The notes: generated by a model not told the origin, from the letters alone. Positions 12,057-24,210 are shown, counted from the first letter of the stretch. The stretch: 64,000 nt of DNA from Thysanoteuthis rhombus (GCA_963457665.1 OY735220.1:32254716-32318715); one strand, 5' to 3'. A program made the numbers and translations.

Positions 12057-12657
12057 CACTCACAAACAATATTAACAATAAGTGAACAACTTGACCCAGA
12101 CATGTTAAGGCTCATCACTTATTGGAAATTTGACCAATGGTCAAAACTTGTGTGAAGTGGGCTTGAGAAATTCTTTTTACCTTTAGCAATCATTAATCAA
12201 GTGGAGGGTCATATGTCTAGGCACAAGTGGACAACCAATTATAGTTCTGAGAATCTCTGTGAGATGGCAGATATCAGGCTTAAGTAGACAGCTTCACTTG
12301 AAAGAATTTTTTGAAATGCTTCTTTCAAGAGCTGGTTGGCTTTTTGGAATAATATTCTCAATTTTGTCGTTCCTTAAAGAAATCTTTTCAACAAATCCAA
12401 CATTTCACTAACTTTTCATGACCAATTTCTTCTTTTAACAAGATCCTACCAGATATGATTTTTGAGATTCATAGAAATTATACAATCTTTCGCATCATAT
12501 CGGGCATGCATCTTTAATGAAATTTACCATCTAAAAAAAAAAAAAACATCCGTTTGATACACGAAAGATATTGCTTGCTCTGAGTGGAGTTAAAAATTTA
12601 GTAGTGCGAATATTACTATTAAACATTATTACTAAAAATTAAAATAGAAAATTACTA
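10466..12657. other. No gene seen; microsatellites and repeat V
   Basis: Contains (GT)n at about 11707-11724 and (TA)n at 12018-12052. The block near 11490-11580 (CCCAGGGTTACATTGGTA, then CACGGGATTAGG) is matched at 21765-21850 (CCCAGAGTCATATTGGTA, then ATGGGATTGTG), so it is a low-copy dispersed repeat. Otherwise nothing is supported. Confidence 0.5.
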
Positions 12658-13075
12658 CTGTCATCATCATCAGTCTTTTATCGTCCAACATTGGACATAG
12701 ACCTTCACCAAAATTTGACACGTCTCTCTACCATGGGCGTCACAGAGTCAGTGATTTCTGAACTTGTCTCTCCATCTTGTATTCAGCCGGCCTCCGTTAC
12801 GCATGTGATCTCTGAGGATCCATATGAGAGTTGTGATGTCCATCGGTTGTCTGCCATTTTTGCAATATGACCAGTCCATTGCGATTTGAGTTTTACCATG
12901 GATTCAAAGAAGTCTCAGATTTCCGTTTTTTTCCGATATATTGTGGTGTCTTGTAATCTCTCCATCATATGTTCAGCATGTTTTTTTCATGTGCATGGTG
13001 CATGCCTCTCAGTTTGAGGGTCTGCCTCAGTTTCTTGGTTAAGTTCCATGTTTCAGCTTTCTACCATATGATTAT
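12658..13075 (-). mobile_element. RTE-clade LINE 3' end
   Basis: On the plus strand it starts with (TCA)n and GTCTTTTATCGTCCAACATT, the reverse complement of the LINE 3' terminus. Minus-strand translation gives pieces of the same tail as at 100-472 (DNRWT-type motif, W-T-G-H-I-A-K-M-like segment). It continues upstream to a W-N-L-T-K-K-L relic at about 13040. Frameshifts and stops throughout. 5'-truncated. Confidence 0.8.
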
Positions 13076-13375
13076 ACAAATATAAAATATAATTATATCA
13101 ATACTTTGCACAATGAATCACCATAGCCAACACATGTCCCAGAACTAATTATCTGGAAAAAAAAAGAAAAAAAAAAAATACCAACACAAGATCTAGGCAT
13201 TGTCATTCCAAAATGACCAGAGAGACCTCAAAAATACACTCTATAGGTACTTTAACAAAATTTTATCGAACTCCAGTCCAAATTGCAGTCGACAGAACAA
13301 GAACAATCTTTCACCACATTTTGGGGAGTAAACTTTTCATCGTTAGGGGTTTAATGTGATGGACTTGACAAACAG
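13076..13375. other. Dispersed-repeat relic, no gene
   Basis: Around 13125-13240 is the inverted counterpart of the repeat at 1780-2010 (CCAAAATGACCAGAGAGACC). It includes A-rich runs near 13158-13178. Confidence 0.45.
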
Positions 13376-13462
13376 ATACAAAATTATTTCCCAACCATGA
13401 TTCGAAATCACAACCAGGTGACAGCTATGTAACTCTCTTACTAAATGAGCCAAACTTGTTAA
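13376..13462 (-). repeat. tRNA-derived SINE, head only
   Basis: The reverse complement reads TTTGGCTCATTTAGTAAGAG (A-box-like) and GGTTGTGATTTCGAATCAT (B-box-like), the same head as the plus-strand copies at 13.9, 14.1 and 23.0 kb. The body and tail of the SINE are not clear here. Confidence 0.6.
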
Positions 13463-13905
13463 GTCTTATATATTTACAAATTTATTTATTGTATACACAA
13501 TAGAAAAGTTATAGTAATCAAATTCAGTTTGAACAGGAGTGGGCTTGGTGCATTCTAATAGTCGAAATATACATACAACAGTAATGATAACATCTTAGTT
13601 TTCAACATTCATAGAATTTCCACACTTCCAGCTGGTCATAATTATTGATTCTAATAATACTAATGTGAATGACTGCTAGACAAATTTATCTTTGTCATTT
13701 TTGTTAAATAAGGAGAAACAAATATTCAAATGTGAACAGAATTTTTAATGGTGCATGCAGTTTCTGGTGATGAGACCTAATGAGAAGTATCAAGTTATCA
13801 AAGGATTTAATCATGGCCAAGTTAGCTGACTCTCCACTCATTTGCTTTTAAAGAATGAAACAGCTATTACTATTGGAGGGAATCCAACTGGAGAAAATCC
13901 AAAAT

Positions 13906-14000
13906 TGTCAGTTTAGCTAAGTCAGTAAGAGAGCTGCCTGCAAATCACTTGATTGTGTTTTCTAATCACAGCACGGAAATGTTCATTTCATAAATCTAGT
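13906..14000 (+). repeat. tRNA-derived SINE, head only
   Basis: TCAGTTTAGCTAAGTCAGTA followed by AAGAGAGCTGCCTGC and a decayed B-box (GATTGTGTTTTCTAATCAC), then GGAAATGTTCATTTCAT. Same head as at 14065, only about 65 bp upstream of it, so two copies lie in tandem orientation. Confidence 0.65.
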
Positions 14001-14064
14001 TGTTTATTAGAATGAGATAAGTCTTTGAGTATTTCTAACATAAATTTTTGAAAATTTGTAAGAC

Positions 14065-14281
14065 CTGTCAGTTCAGCTCCGTTGGTAAAAGAGCCACCTG
14101 CTGATCAGTTGGTTGTGATTTCAAATCACTGTAAAGAAATGTTAAATCCATACACATAGGTTTGGTTTAACATGACAACAAACAGTGAAGAATTCACTCC
14201 CCTAAATTAGGTGAGGATGGTTATGGGGTTGGGGGAGGGACAAAGTCAACTCCAGCCACCAACTTGGATTAGAGTTTGACA
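14065..14281 (+). repeat. tRNA-derived SINE, near full length
   Basis: The head TGTCAGTTCAGCTCCGTTGG then AAAAGAGCCACC is an A-box region, and GGTTGTGATTTCAAATCAC is a B-box region. The body has ACAACAAACAGTGAAGA and the conserved end is AGTCAACTCCAGCC then GAGTTTGAC. The copy at 22963-23193 has the same order. An internal pol III promoter is implied by the A and B boxes, and mobilisation would depend on a LINE. About 217 bp, no poly-A tail. Confidence 0.75.
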
Positions 14282-14805
14282 ATCGATGAAAGTAACTTTA
14301 GAATGTATTGTAGAAGGTGACATCTTATTTTACAGCACAGATAATAATCAATACTGCCATCTTTTTTGTTATTAACATTCATATAACTGAAATTCAGAGC
14401 TTGTTGAAGATAATAAGAATTAATTAGCAGCTGCTTAGGGAACATGGCAACTGTTAATTGTGTTTTAAGAGTTTCCATAGTATAATAATCAGTTATTCTT
14501 TGTTTGCCTCATATCCCAGTGTAGTATCTGTCCAATACAATATATACAATTGTCCAATTTATACAAAACAATTTTCTAAATCAAATTTCATCATCACAAT
14601 CATAATTATCAGCCTTCAAAGTCTGTTGTTAGACATGAGCTCTTCCCAAGGTCTGTTGTTGTAATTGTAAGACATGGGCAGTGATGGGCCTTACTCTGCC
14701 ATACTGGCTCATGATGTGTTGGTAGAGGAAACTTCAATTCAAATGAAGTTTCAAGTGGCTTATGCCGCCATCATATCTGTCTTCGTTAAAATTTCATGTT
14801 TCAAC

Positions 14806-14905
14806 AATCAAGTCACACTGACAGTTCTGATACTGAAGTTAAGCAGGAATAAGCTCCCCAGTACTCAGATGGGTGATCACTTAGGGACAGCAGGTAATGT
14901 AAGCA
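14806..14905 (+). rRNA. 5S rRNA-derived sequence (pseudogene or SINE3-like)
   Basis: GAAGTTAAGCAGG matches the box A region of animal 5S rRNA, and AGTACTCAGATGGGTGATCA then GGGACAGCAGGT match its box C and 3' half (AGTACTTGGATGGGTGACC in typical 5S). The preceding TCACACTGACAGTTCTGATA fits the 5S sequence before box A. The 5' third is not recognisable and many paired positions are changed, so this is not a functional 5S gene. A 5S-derived SINE or a pseudogene are both possible; the sequence after 14905 shows no clear LINE-like tail. Confidence 0.65.
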
Positions 14906-15768
14906 ACCAGAGGCCTCTGTTCCAGACTAACTAGGGTTCTCACTAACTTGCCAGTTCAAAATTCCCTGACAATGTCAATATAGATGTAATTGAAGACCTA
15001 CCTTCCATCCAGTTACCCCTAGCAACCTTTATTCAAATATATATAAGAAGAAAACAACAAACTGGAAATATGTCATCAACCTGTAATTCTGCAAAATATG
15101 CAAAAAAGCTACAATACGCTTTCTCCAAAGACTTGCATTCTTGAATGTCCCCAAAACTGTGCCTCCCTCAAACGACTGAGAAGTAGTTGTACTTAATCTC
15201 CCTATTCCCTTTCAATTTCTCGATTTTCATCACACTAGGAGCAAGGGGGGGGGGTCTTTCTCCTTATAATACATTTTAGCACTTGTTTTTTGCCATTACT
15301 TCAAATCTCTGAAAAAGGGACAGACAAAAAGGAGAATGCTTTCATCAATACCAAAAGGTCAGAAACCATTTTCAAGAGAATATAAGGATAAATATAATAC
15401 GTGATATTCAAATGGAACCAAACAAGAATTTCAATTTTATTCATATATTCTTTTGAAAGTTTTCAAAATTAAAGTTTTTAAAAAATTCAAAAAACAGAAA
15501 AGAAAGAAAAATTTTTTTAAATATCTCATGATGCCTGAACAAATAAATTCGAAAATGTAAGAAAAAGACAGATATTACTGAAAAATTTGTATTCCAACAT
15601 TTAGGAGAGCTGATTTTTCCTTGACTATATACAAAATTGGTTGACATTTTGAACAATTTTTTTGGAAATTTCAAAAAATCTGACAATTTGTAAAATTCTA
15701 AAGCAATTCCATAACCTCGAGAAATTTTTCTTTCCCCGACAGGTGAGAACTCAGAAAGCTTAGTAAAT
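14906..15768. other. No gene seen
   Basis: AT-rich. The minus-strand frame at 15441-15686 is Phe/Lys/Asn-rich and matches no family I know. A poly-G run lies near 15245-15254. Confidence 0.45.
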
Positions 15769-16026
15769 ACAGGTCGGTGAGTTATTCAATAGTAACTATC
15801 ATCTTTGGGCAGCATGCCATGTTGGAGGTGATCTATTGAATTGTTTCAAGAAGTGATCAATGAATATTCCTCTCACCTTTTGCTGGATAACTGAAAAACC
15901 AAATTTAAAAAAAAACCAACAACAAATACGAACACAGCCAGACACAAAGTAAATTGTAAATCATACAACCCACTAAAAACCTATTTGGGTGGGGGGAATG
16001 GTTTGAAACACAAAAATCAGTTTTTT
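15769..16026 (+). mobile_element. Family M element, left half (split by LINE)
   Basis: Starts ACAGGTCGGTGAGTTATTCA and keeps the interior landmarks GGCAGCATGCCATGTTGG, GTGATCAATGAAT and CACTAAAAACCTATTTGGG. It stops at TTTTTTCT. The right half resumes at 17086 beyond an RTE LINE. Confidence 0.75.
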
Positions 16027-17085
16027 CTCATCATCATCAGTCTTTTAACGTCCGTCATTGGATATAGACTTTCCCCATGATCCACATTTCTATCATGGGC
16101 ATCACGGAGCCAGTATTTTCTGAATTAGTCTAGTTCATCTCTCCAATTTGTATTCTACCAGTCTCGGTTCCACACGTGATATCTGAGAATCCATGTCAGG
16201 AGTTGTGATGTCCATCGTTTGTCCGCCATTTTTGCAAAATGGCCAGCCCATTGCCATTTGAGTTTTTTAATGGATTCTATGGGTTCTCTGACACCTGTCT
16301 TCTCCCAGATGTATTGTGCTGCCTTGTGGTCTCTCCATATGAGGTTGAGCATAATTCTTTCATGTGCATGTTGCATGCTTCTCTATTTACAGGTCTGTCT
16401 CTTGGTTAGGTTCCATGTTTCAGCTCCATAAGTGACTATTGGGAAGATGAATTGGTTGTTTACCCCCCCCTTTTTTTAAATCAATGGAATCTTCTTGTTT
16501 TTAAAGTTTGAGTTTGCTCTGCCAAAGGCTTGCCATCCTAGGGTGATTCTTCACTTGATTTCTTCTTTTGGGGGTCACCTAGAGATTTGTTGTCCTTGGT
16601 AGATATAGTGGTCAACTTCTTCCAGTTCTGTGTCCTTGATTTTGATCTTAGTGTTTTAATTTCTGACATGGTCGGCCGACTTGCTTGCTCTCATTTAGTT
16701 CATCTAGCATTAGTTGGATGTCGTGTAGATTCTCTGTGAAGAAGGCAAATTTGTCTACAAATTTGAGGTTATTCAGATAACCGTCTATTTTGATTCCTTT
16801 ATTCTCCCAGTCTAGTCTTCTGAAGATCCTCTCGAGGCATGCTGTGAAGAGTTTGGGTGAGCTGATATCACCTTGTCTTGCCCCCTTTTTGTAGTTGAAA
16901 GGGCTTTGAGTCTTTATGTAACCCGATAAAGGAGCTGTTGTGACTGTATATATGTTGTAGCACTTTGACGTATACTGGATCTACACCTTGTAGAGTGATG
17001 GCCTCCATGACCTTAGGGATTTCCACAGAGTTGAAGGCCTTTTTGAAGTTGATAAATGCTACAGCGAGTGGTAGCTATTATTTTG
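16027..17085 (-). mobile_element. RTE-clade LINE, reverse transcriptase pseudogene
   Basis: Minus-strand translation gives AFINFKKAFNSVEIPKV (RT palm), then KGGKTR or KGARQGD in the next frame. Next come SPKLFTACLERIFRRLDW, YLNNLKFVDKFAFF, VTYGAETWNLTKR and the KKLKWQWAGHFAKM tail. These are the motifs of RTE-type LINE proteins in order. The catalytic F-A-D-D box reads F-V-D-K here, and several frameshifts separate the segments, so the enzyme is dead. The 3' end is (TCA)n on the plus strand at 16027; the 5' end is truncated within RT. It sits inside a family M copy. Confidence 0.9.
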
Positions 17086-17225
17086 CATCTTTTTCTTTCT
17101 AGATATAATAAGCAGAAAATGTTTAAATTTTCAGCCCAGCAGCTCCATTTGTGTAGTCTGTGTACATGATATTCACATAACCAGCCAGACCCATTTGGAA
17201 ACTGAAGGAAAAATATCAACAGTCT
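17086..17225 (+). mobile_element. Family M element, right half (split by LINE)
   Basis: Resumes at TTTCTAGATATAATAAGCAG, continues with TTTTCAGCCCAGCAGCTCC and AACCAGCCAGACCC, and ends in a decayed TATCAACAGTCTTTATTAAT. Together with 15769-16026 it makes one copy of normal length. Confidence 0.75.
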
Positions 17226-17476
17226 TTATTAATAGTTCCTTATAACTGCAATTTACAACACATAGCAAAAAGTCTTCGACATATCCTTATGAAAATTTGT
17301 GAATGTTATTCAAGAATATGCAGGATGAAATGAGTGATATCATTTCTGCCAAGCATTAATGTCTTATGTAGAGCCTAAGAAGTGTTGGTTGAAGCCATAG
17401 ACTGCACAAGGCAGTACTTCAATACTACTTACTCTTGAATAAGTAAGAGGTACAAGATACAAACAATTGGATATAA

Positions 17477-17913
17477 TAGGTCTGGTTAGTCACTCAACAG
17501 AAAGCTTCAGGAGACCAAAGTCTTATGGCAGACCTTGTTGGGGGTGATCAATTTAAAAATTGGGAAAAAGGGAGGCAATGAATAAGTTACTTCCCTTGCA
17601 TGTTGTTGAGCAGTGATCACTAAAAAATTCTCAAGAAAAAAAAGATGCGTGAGCACTGTCAGGCATAAACTAAGGGTAAAATTTAGCATATGTTTACATT
17701 GTAAATTGGACCGCCAACCAAAGGAAAAAAAAAACAACAAACTGTGGACCCCTGTCCAAAAAAACAAAAAACTTTTTTTCTAGACATAAAAAGGAGTAGA
17801 TATTTGTATTTTTCAGCCCTCTAACTATTTGTGTACAGATGATACACAGCCAGACAGACCCATTTCAAAACTGAAGGAACCTATGGTGACAATTTTGGTT
17901 GACAGTCTCCAAT
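17477..17913 (+). mobile_element. Family M element
   Basis: Both ends are present: TAGGTCTGGTTAGTCACTCA and GGTTGACAGTCTCCAATA. Landmarks GGGGGTGATCAATTT, CAGTGATCACTAAAAA, TCTAGACATAAAAAGGAG and CAGCCCTCTAACTATTTG occur in family order. About 437 bp, non-coding. Confidence 0.8.
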
Positions 17914-18678
17914 ATGAAAGTTATACGTAGGTTAGATGCTACATTATAAATTAACTCTCCTATTCAGCCATCATAAAATGTTTTATGCATGATGTCACCA
18001 AGGGGTGATTGTCTTCTAATCTCATTTAAGCATACATGGTTTTTAGAAAAGAATATTACTAATTCTTTTTGTAGTATTAGAGTTAAACCAGCTAACACAA
18101 AAAATACTAGCAAAATGAATAAATAAACTAAAATTGTGCTAATTCCGCAGCCAAACACAGTCTGAGACTTCAACTGTACAACATCCGATCCATGAGTGTA
18201 ATGGAGAGGCGCTGGGCTAAGCGTACAATGACAAAGGAGATGATGTTGAAAAATATCTGTAGTGTAAAACAATCCCAGGCCCCTCATCAATAAACTATGC
18301 CTGTGATATCATTGGTTACATGAACAGTTATGTATTTAGGTAAAAGGAGAGGAATATCAGGAAGTGCAAAAATACTAAGAAAAAAAGTCATAAAATGAAA
18401 TAATACCCAAGTTTATTAGATGAACTGCTATCCATGAACAGAAATATGTCAGTCGAGGGAGCATTAGAATGAAGACCAAGAGCATTGATATTGAGTCCTA
18501 TCACATGGGAATAATATTTTACTAGTTTAATTTGATGTTTTTTTTCTTTTTGTTTTGCTTCAATATTTGTGATGTGTTTGAACAAACAAAAGCAACTCAT
18601 TTGGTAGAACAACGATAAAGAGGTCTCCAGTGTCAATCCAGACTCTTGGCAACGAAACAGAGTAAATCAACCAAATGT
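17914..18678. other. No gene seen
   Basis: Between two family M copies. The frames at 17964-18290 and 18388-18636 (minus) are open for 80-110 codons but show no family motif or signal that I can support. Confidence 0.4.
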
Positions 18679-19083
18679 TAGATACTGGTAACCAAAACCG
18701 TTAATTTAGGTTTCTTCAGTTATCAAGTTGGTCTGGCTGGCTATGTATGTATATATGTAGTTATGTATGTATGTATCAGGCATACAGGCCACACAAATAG
18801 AGTAAGAGGGTGAAACATTTTAACATTTACTCCTTACTATGTCTAGAGAACATTTTTGTTTTTTCTGAACATACCTTCAATATAAGTTAAATTGACCACA
18901 TAGTTTGTGTCTGCTTGTTTCTTTAAAATTTAGACTTTTTAGTAATCACTGCTAAAAGGGGAAAAAAAAACTTATTTATTGATCATCTCTTCTTCAGAGT
19001 TTTTAATTTATAAAAACCAACTAAGCATAGTGCCAAAAGATGGTCATGCCACGGTTTCGATCAAGAGACTAACCAGACCTGTT
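18679..19083 (-). mobile_element. Family M element
   Basis: Reverse orientation: a degraded TTAGATACTGGTAACC start, then GGTTTCTTCAGTTATCAAG, GGTCTGGCTGGCTATG, CACAAATAGAGTAAGAGGG, and the end ACTAACCAGACCTGTTTA. The end farthest from ACAGGTCTGG is more decayed than usual. Confidence 0.75.
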
Positions 19084-19599
19084 TATTTTGTAGATATCCA
19101 AGTGTGAAATCTCTTTCCATGGAAGATGATTAACGCAACTGTCTCATCAATATGATTAAGATCACAGTGACCACTCCATGTCAACTGAATTTGTCTCACA
19201 AAGAGAAATGGGGTTTTTCTGTCTGAGTTGGTGAGAATTTATCAGTTAAAAATTTATCCATTCGGGCTAATGTTCTCATCTTGGTTTTTTATCGTCACAA
19301 CATTTTAGCAATTGTACCCTACGGCTTTTTTCAGGTTTCTGTGGAATTCTGTATCTCTCCAAAACACTTTTTCAATTCACAGAGGCAGGTTCTTCTTATT
19401 CCGCTGTCTATGCTATTATATCTCTGAAATAAGTTGATTCTTCAGTGTTATGTCATCTTCCTAATACTGTTGATTCTTTATCTACTGAAGCAAAGTGATT
19501 GACTTCCACTGGACAAAAACAGATTTGAGGATATGTTGGCAATGGGAATTTTATAGCACCCAGTCAAATTTTTGCAACCATGTAATAGAACTCGATAAA

Positions 19600-19916
19600 A
19601 TCATCACATGATTAACATCTTTTGGCAGCATGCTGTGATGGAGTTGATCTATTGAAAAATTGGAAAAAGGGGTGATCAATGAATAGGTTACTTCTCTGGA
19701 CTTTTTTTGTGATGAGGGAATAGTGATCATTAGAAAAAAGGCAGAATTTAGAAGAAAAAAAAAAAACAGTGAACACTACCAGACACAAACTAAGGAATCA
19801 ATTTAGCAGAAACTTATATTGTAAATTGATATGCCTGATAGATAAACAGACAGATCGACTTGATAACTGAAGAAAACCTATATTGATGTTGACTATTTTG
19901 GTAGACGATTTCTGAA
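19600..19916 (+). mobile_element. Family M element, left end decayed
   Basis: Landmarks TTTTGGCAGCATGCTGTG, AAAAAGGGGTGATCAATG, AACTGAAGAAAACC and a final GGTAGACGATTTCTGA. The ACAGGTCTGG end is not recognisable. Confidence 0.7.
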
Positions 19917-22900
19917 AAAAAACATTCAAATTCCACAACTACTGCCTTATTATCAAATCTTGGCTGAGCACTTGCCGCCTATTTTGTTCAGTAATTTTTC
20001 TGTCTACACAAAATTCAAAACTATTTGGCAATCCTAAGTATTATTATAGATCTGTTATTTCAAACGTCTACCGAAAGACCTGTGGGATCAATGTTCAGAC
20101 CATTCTCTTGTGTTCAACTGTAACCTGTCACCTGGATTCTCCAATGCAACTTAATTAAACTCGGGAGACCTTATTTTTGATCTGTAGACTCGAGGCGCTG
20201 TCTGTCCATTGCATGGCACAGAGGACCTGACCTTTTATATTATTGGCCCAAGTCTGTTCAATGTGTTGTTTGGGTTTCATTCTAGTATCTAAATCAGCAA
20301 TTAAGTTCATCTATTCACGTTACTGTGTGGTCTGCAACTTGTTCTCAATTTAACTCAATTACGACTAGATAGCGATGCTATCAGCAAAATATAGATCACT
20401 TTCAGTGGTTTAATAATTTCAGAATGAATCATTTTTTTTTTTTAGCAAAAGTAACAATCGTAATTATTAATTTGTATACATGGATTTGGTGCATTTTTTT
20501 TGCCCCGGAATGTATATTATAAACAATACTTGGCTTTCAACTCAACCTTTGTTCCCGTCTACCTATCAATTTATCTATCTTTTCGTTCTTAATTATCTTG
20601 TTTAGTTCATTAATATCTATCATTTTGTTCATTAATATGCATCAATCTATCTTGGATTGTTAATTATGTATCACATTTGGTTCATTACCTACCTATCTAT
20701 CAGCCTGTTTGCAATAATCTACATTTCTGTCCACTTGTATACTTATACTGATATGTATGTGGGTGGCCAATTCTAATATCATGAAGTCAGGGCGGTTCTG
20801 GGGCATATCATATTTCAAAATAAATCCTGTCTTTGCTGACTTCACTATATAGTTTGCTGGCTCATATTCAAGTGATACTCGCATGCACATACAGTTATGT
20901 GAACAAAAAAACAAAAAAATTAACAATGTAGTCATTTTAGTCTTCCATACTTGAAAAATTCTAAATGTTGCTTTTTGTAGAGGCTTAAAAATGCACTTTT
21001 CAACTTAAAACATCATGGAACTCTTTGGAAATTATAATCTAAAACCATCCTGAGTGAAATATCTAAAGCTTACAACAGTTTGTATTGTTTTTTTTTGGGG
21101 GGGGGGTACAATTTTTAGGGAGAAATTTCGTGACGGGGAGGCAAATCTTCATTACAGATAAAAGATTTATATTCTCCTTCCATCCTCCCTGATACCCATT
21201 TCTTGGCAATGATGGCTCTGGAGCTTCGTCAGGTTAATAATTTTGAGCTATCAACATAGAAGAATTTTAATTCCCAAACACACCTCTGATCCATCATCAC
21301 TTGTTTTTATGTTCAAGTTTTCTCATCATCTTTCATTGTTTTTTTTTGTCAATACTGAATTGCCTCCTGGAATATTTTGTTCTTACTCTCTTGTATCATT
21401 AACACTAGACTAAATATCTGCCCTAACAGGCAGAATAAATTGCTGTCATGAAAAAAAAAGAATCAATAAAATAGATAAGTGGACATCAGATAATGTTCAA
21501 TTTAATTTGATTCTAAAAAGTGACATTTTTGACTTTTTTCTTTTCATGATCACTGAAAACTTCTTAATGTACATATAAATACCGTTTAAGATAAAGTCAT
21601 TTTTCCCCTCCTAACTACAATCAACAATAATGCTTTGTCCTTGCTACTCTCACCACCACTCAAAAGTCTATACTGCTTCTTTTTGACAGCAGGCAGCTCA
21701 ACCGCAAAAAATTAGTTACAAAAGTGTCCAATATAGCATGAATTTTCATTATTAATTGCCTCCCCCCCCCAAGCTAATTTCTTGAAAACCTCACCCAGAG
21801 TCATATTGGTAAAAATGGAAAATTTTATGGGATTGTGTTCTGTGGTTTTTGCAGTAGGTTGTCTCATACAGACTGACTGAGAGACAGACAAACTTTAGCA
21901 TTTGATAATGTCAAAGACATATTTACCCTCTCTGGGATGAAGTCCAAATGATAAATAGGGATTGTTACAGGAGAGTCAGAAGACTGAAGGCAGTATCATA
22001 CACCAACTTGTCAGACAGTCAGGCCAGTGGGGATTTCAGCTAAAACTGTTTTATTTTTTTTGCTCAGCATGGAGCAAATTGGAGAGGATCTTTACATTTA
22101 ACTTTCAAATTCATAAGCCACTTGAAACTGAGACAGTATAACAATTCACTGAATAGCATAAAAAAAGTGGAATTAAATTTTTTTCAAATCAAAAAATTTA
22201 CCATATGATCAAAGGGAGATAATTTTAATCAGAACTTATTTCCCTAAAAATTAACATTCTATTTCCTTGTATGAATTCAAGAGATGAAGTGTCTTCATAT
22301 CACTTTGCTGGGAATAAACTGAGTCAGCCAGTATATTAGCAAACATTTTTTTCTGTCTATTGTTATATATATATATATATAATAAAAAAAGGACCCCTTT
22401 CTTATCACTTGAACACTTTTGAAGACTAAAATGAATTGGACAAAACATTAGTAACAAAAAGTTAGTTCACTTCCAAACAACTCTTGGAATGATAAAGACT
22501 CTTCTCAAATGTATAGACAGTGATTCTCTTTCCACCTCACTTTGTTGAGCTGATTGGATGGCAGGAGAATCCAACTTACTATCAATAGCTTATAAGTTCA
22601 GTATACTTACTACTACCCCACATCAGGACATCACAAGGTTCAATCTTTTTTTTTTTTAAATCTCAAACCAGCTGCTCACGCAAGTACATCTTTGGATGAG
22701 TATCTTTTCGAATTACCTAATGGGGATAGAGTCCCTTATAGATAGCTTGGATCATTAGCATTTGTTCTGCTATTCTATAGTTTTATAGTCTCAACGTCTT
22801 TTCTATTTCTCTGAATAACTTGTTTCAACATGCATACAAGAGGAAAATGAAATCATACACAAACCAGGCTTCTATTCCAAATGAAGATGATCACTGAATC

Positions 22901-22962
22901 TTATGTATTGTATAATATAATAAATGAAAAAATACAACAAATGTTCATAGAAATGTAAATCT
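19917..22962. other. No gene seen; small repeats only
   Basis: Includes a second copy of repeat V at about 21745-21850 and a short (TA)n at 22362-22382. The segment 20090-20280 is somewhat GC-richer but no coding frame or repeat match was found. TATC-rich text around 20560-20720 is an imperfect microsatellite. Confidence 0.45.
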
Positions 22963-23193
22963 TGTCAGTTGGGCTCATTCAGTAGGTGAGCCACCTACTG
23001 ATCTCTTGGTCATGATTTCAAATAATAGTAAGAAAAAAAAAGGTCAATTTCACATATCGGTTCAGTTTAAGAGGACAGTACAAACAAACAGTGAAGAGTT
23101 TACCCCCCAAAATTAGTTGAGGATTGTTCTTGTTCTTGTCATTACAGTGGAAAAACAGTCAACTCCAACCTCCGACATGAACTGGAATTTGAC
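22963..23193 (+). repeat. tRNA-derived SINE, near full length
   Basis: TGTCAGTTGGGCTCATTCAG (A-box region), GGTCATGATTTCAAATAAT (decayed B-box region), CAAACAGTGAAGAGTTTAC, and the end AGTCAACTCCAACC then GGAATTTGAC. Same order as 14065-14281. Confidence 0.75.
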
Positions 23194-23627
23194 AAAAATC
23201 AGACCAGAGGCTGGAAAATGTTTTACAATGCACGTTTAAAATATGAGAATGTCTTAAAAAAATACTAAAACCAGGTAATCAACTTGTGAGTTCTGGATTA
23301 CTTGCAAACTAGGTCAATGCACAAGTTTGGGGTATATTTCAAGTGCATAGATATTAAAGAGACATCTATTGGAACTATTAATAGCATATTTATTCATTTT
23401 GCTAAAGTCCAATGAATGGGCAATGATTAGCTACAAAGTTTAAATCTATAAAAGTAGTGATTTGCATCTCAATTTGGCCTTGTATTTTGAATCTCAAATA
23501 TACTATGTTTCCTAAGTTGTTGAGACCAAATATAAATAAAAAAATTCTTAAAAACTATGATACCGTATATACTAGTATAAAAGACAGACATTTGATTTTT
23601 TTTTTCTTCCTCTCTCTCTCCAAACAA

Positions 23628-24073
23628 ACAGGTCTAGTTAGTTACTCAATAGAAACCATCACATGACCACTGTCTTTTGGCAACATGCCAGGGTGGGGGC
23701 GGGACGGGGTGATCAATGAGAAAAAAATTTGGGTGATCAATAAATAAGTGTCTTCTCCCATCTTTAGTTGGGAAGTAATCACTGAAAAAGTTTGAATTTT
23801 CAAGTAACAAGTGTGAAACCCTGCTGGATACCTAAAAAAGGGACCAATTTATCAAAAACTTACATTGAAGGTTGAACACACAACAAAAGAAAGAGGGGGG
23901 GGGGTAAACCAAAATTTTGTTTTTCCTAGACATAATAAGGAGTAACTGTTCAAATTTTCAGCCCTCTAGCCACGCTGATGTGGCTAGTTCACATGACACA
24001 AACATAGCCCGCCAGATCTACTTGAAATTGGGAGAAACCCATAATGTTGACAGTTTTGGTTGATGGTTTCAAA
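23628..24073 (+). mobile_element. Family M element
   Basis: Starts ACAGGTCTAGTTAGTTACTC and ends GTTGACAGTTTTGGTTGATG then GTTTC. The interior has GGCAACATGCCAGGGTGG, CATAATAAGGAGTAACTG and CAGCCCTCTAGCCACG. Near full length. Confidence 0.85.
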
Positions 24074-24089
24074 TGTCACTCTGCATTCA

Positions 24090-24210
24090 TTGGTATTATG
24101 ACTAAGTGGAGGGGGCAATCTTCTAAAGCTCAATATGAATAGTTATGGGGCTTCGATGAGTCTCAGTCAGCAGTAATCCTCCAAATATCCTTGTGAACCA
24201 TTTGACTTAT
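24090..24210 (+). repeat. Dispersed repeat W, copy 2
   Basis: AGTTATGGGGCTTCGATG, CCTCCAAATATCCTTGTG and AACCATTTGACTTATA parallel the blocks at 7505-7640. Unknown class. Confidence 0.4.
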
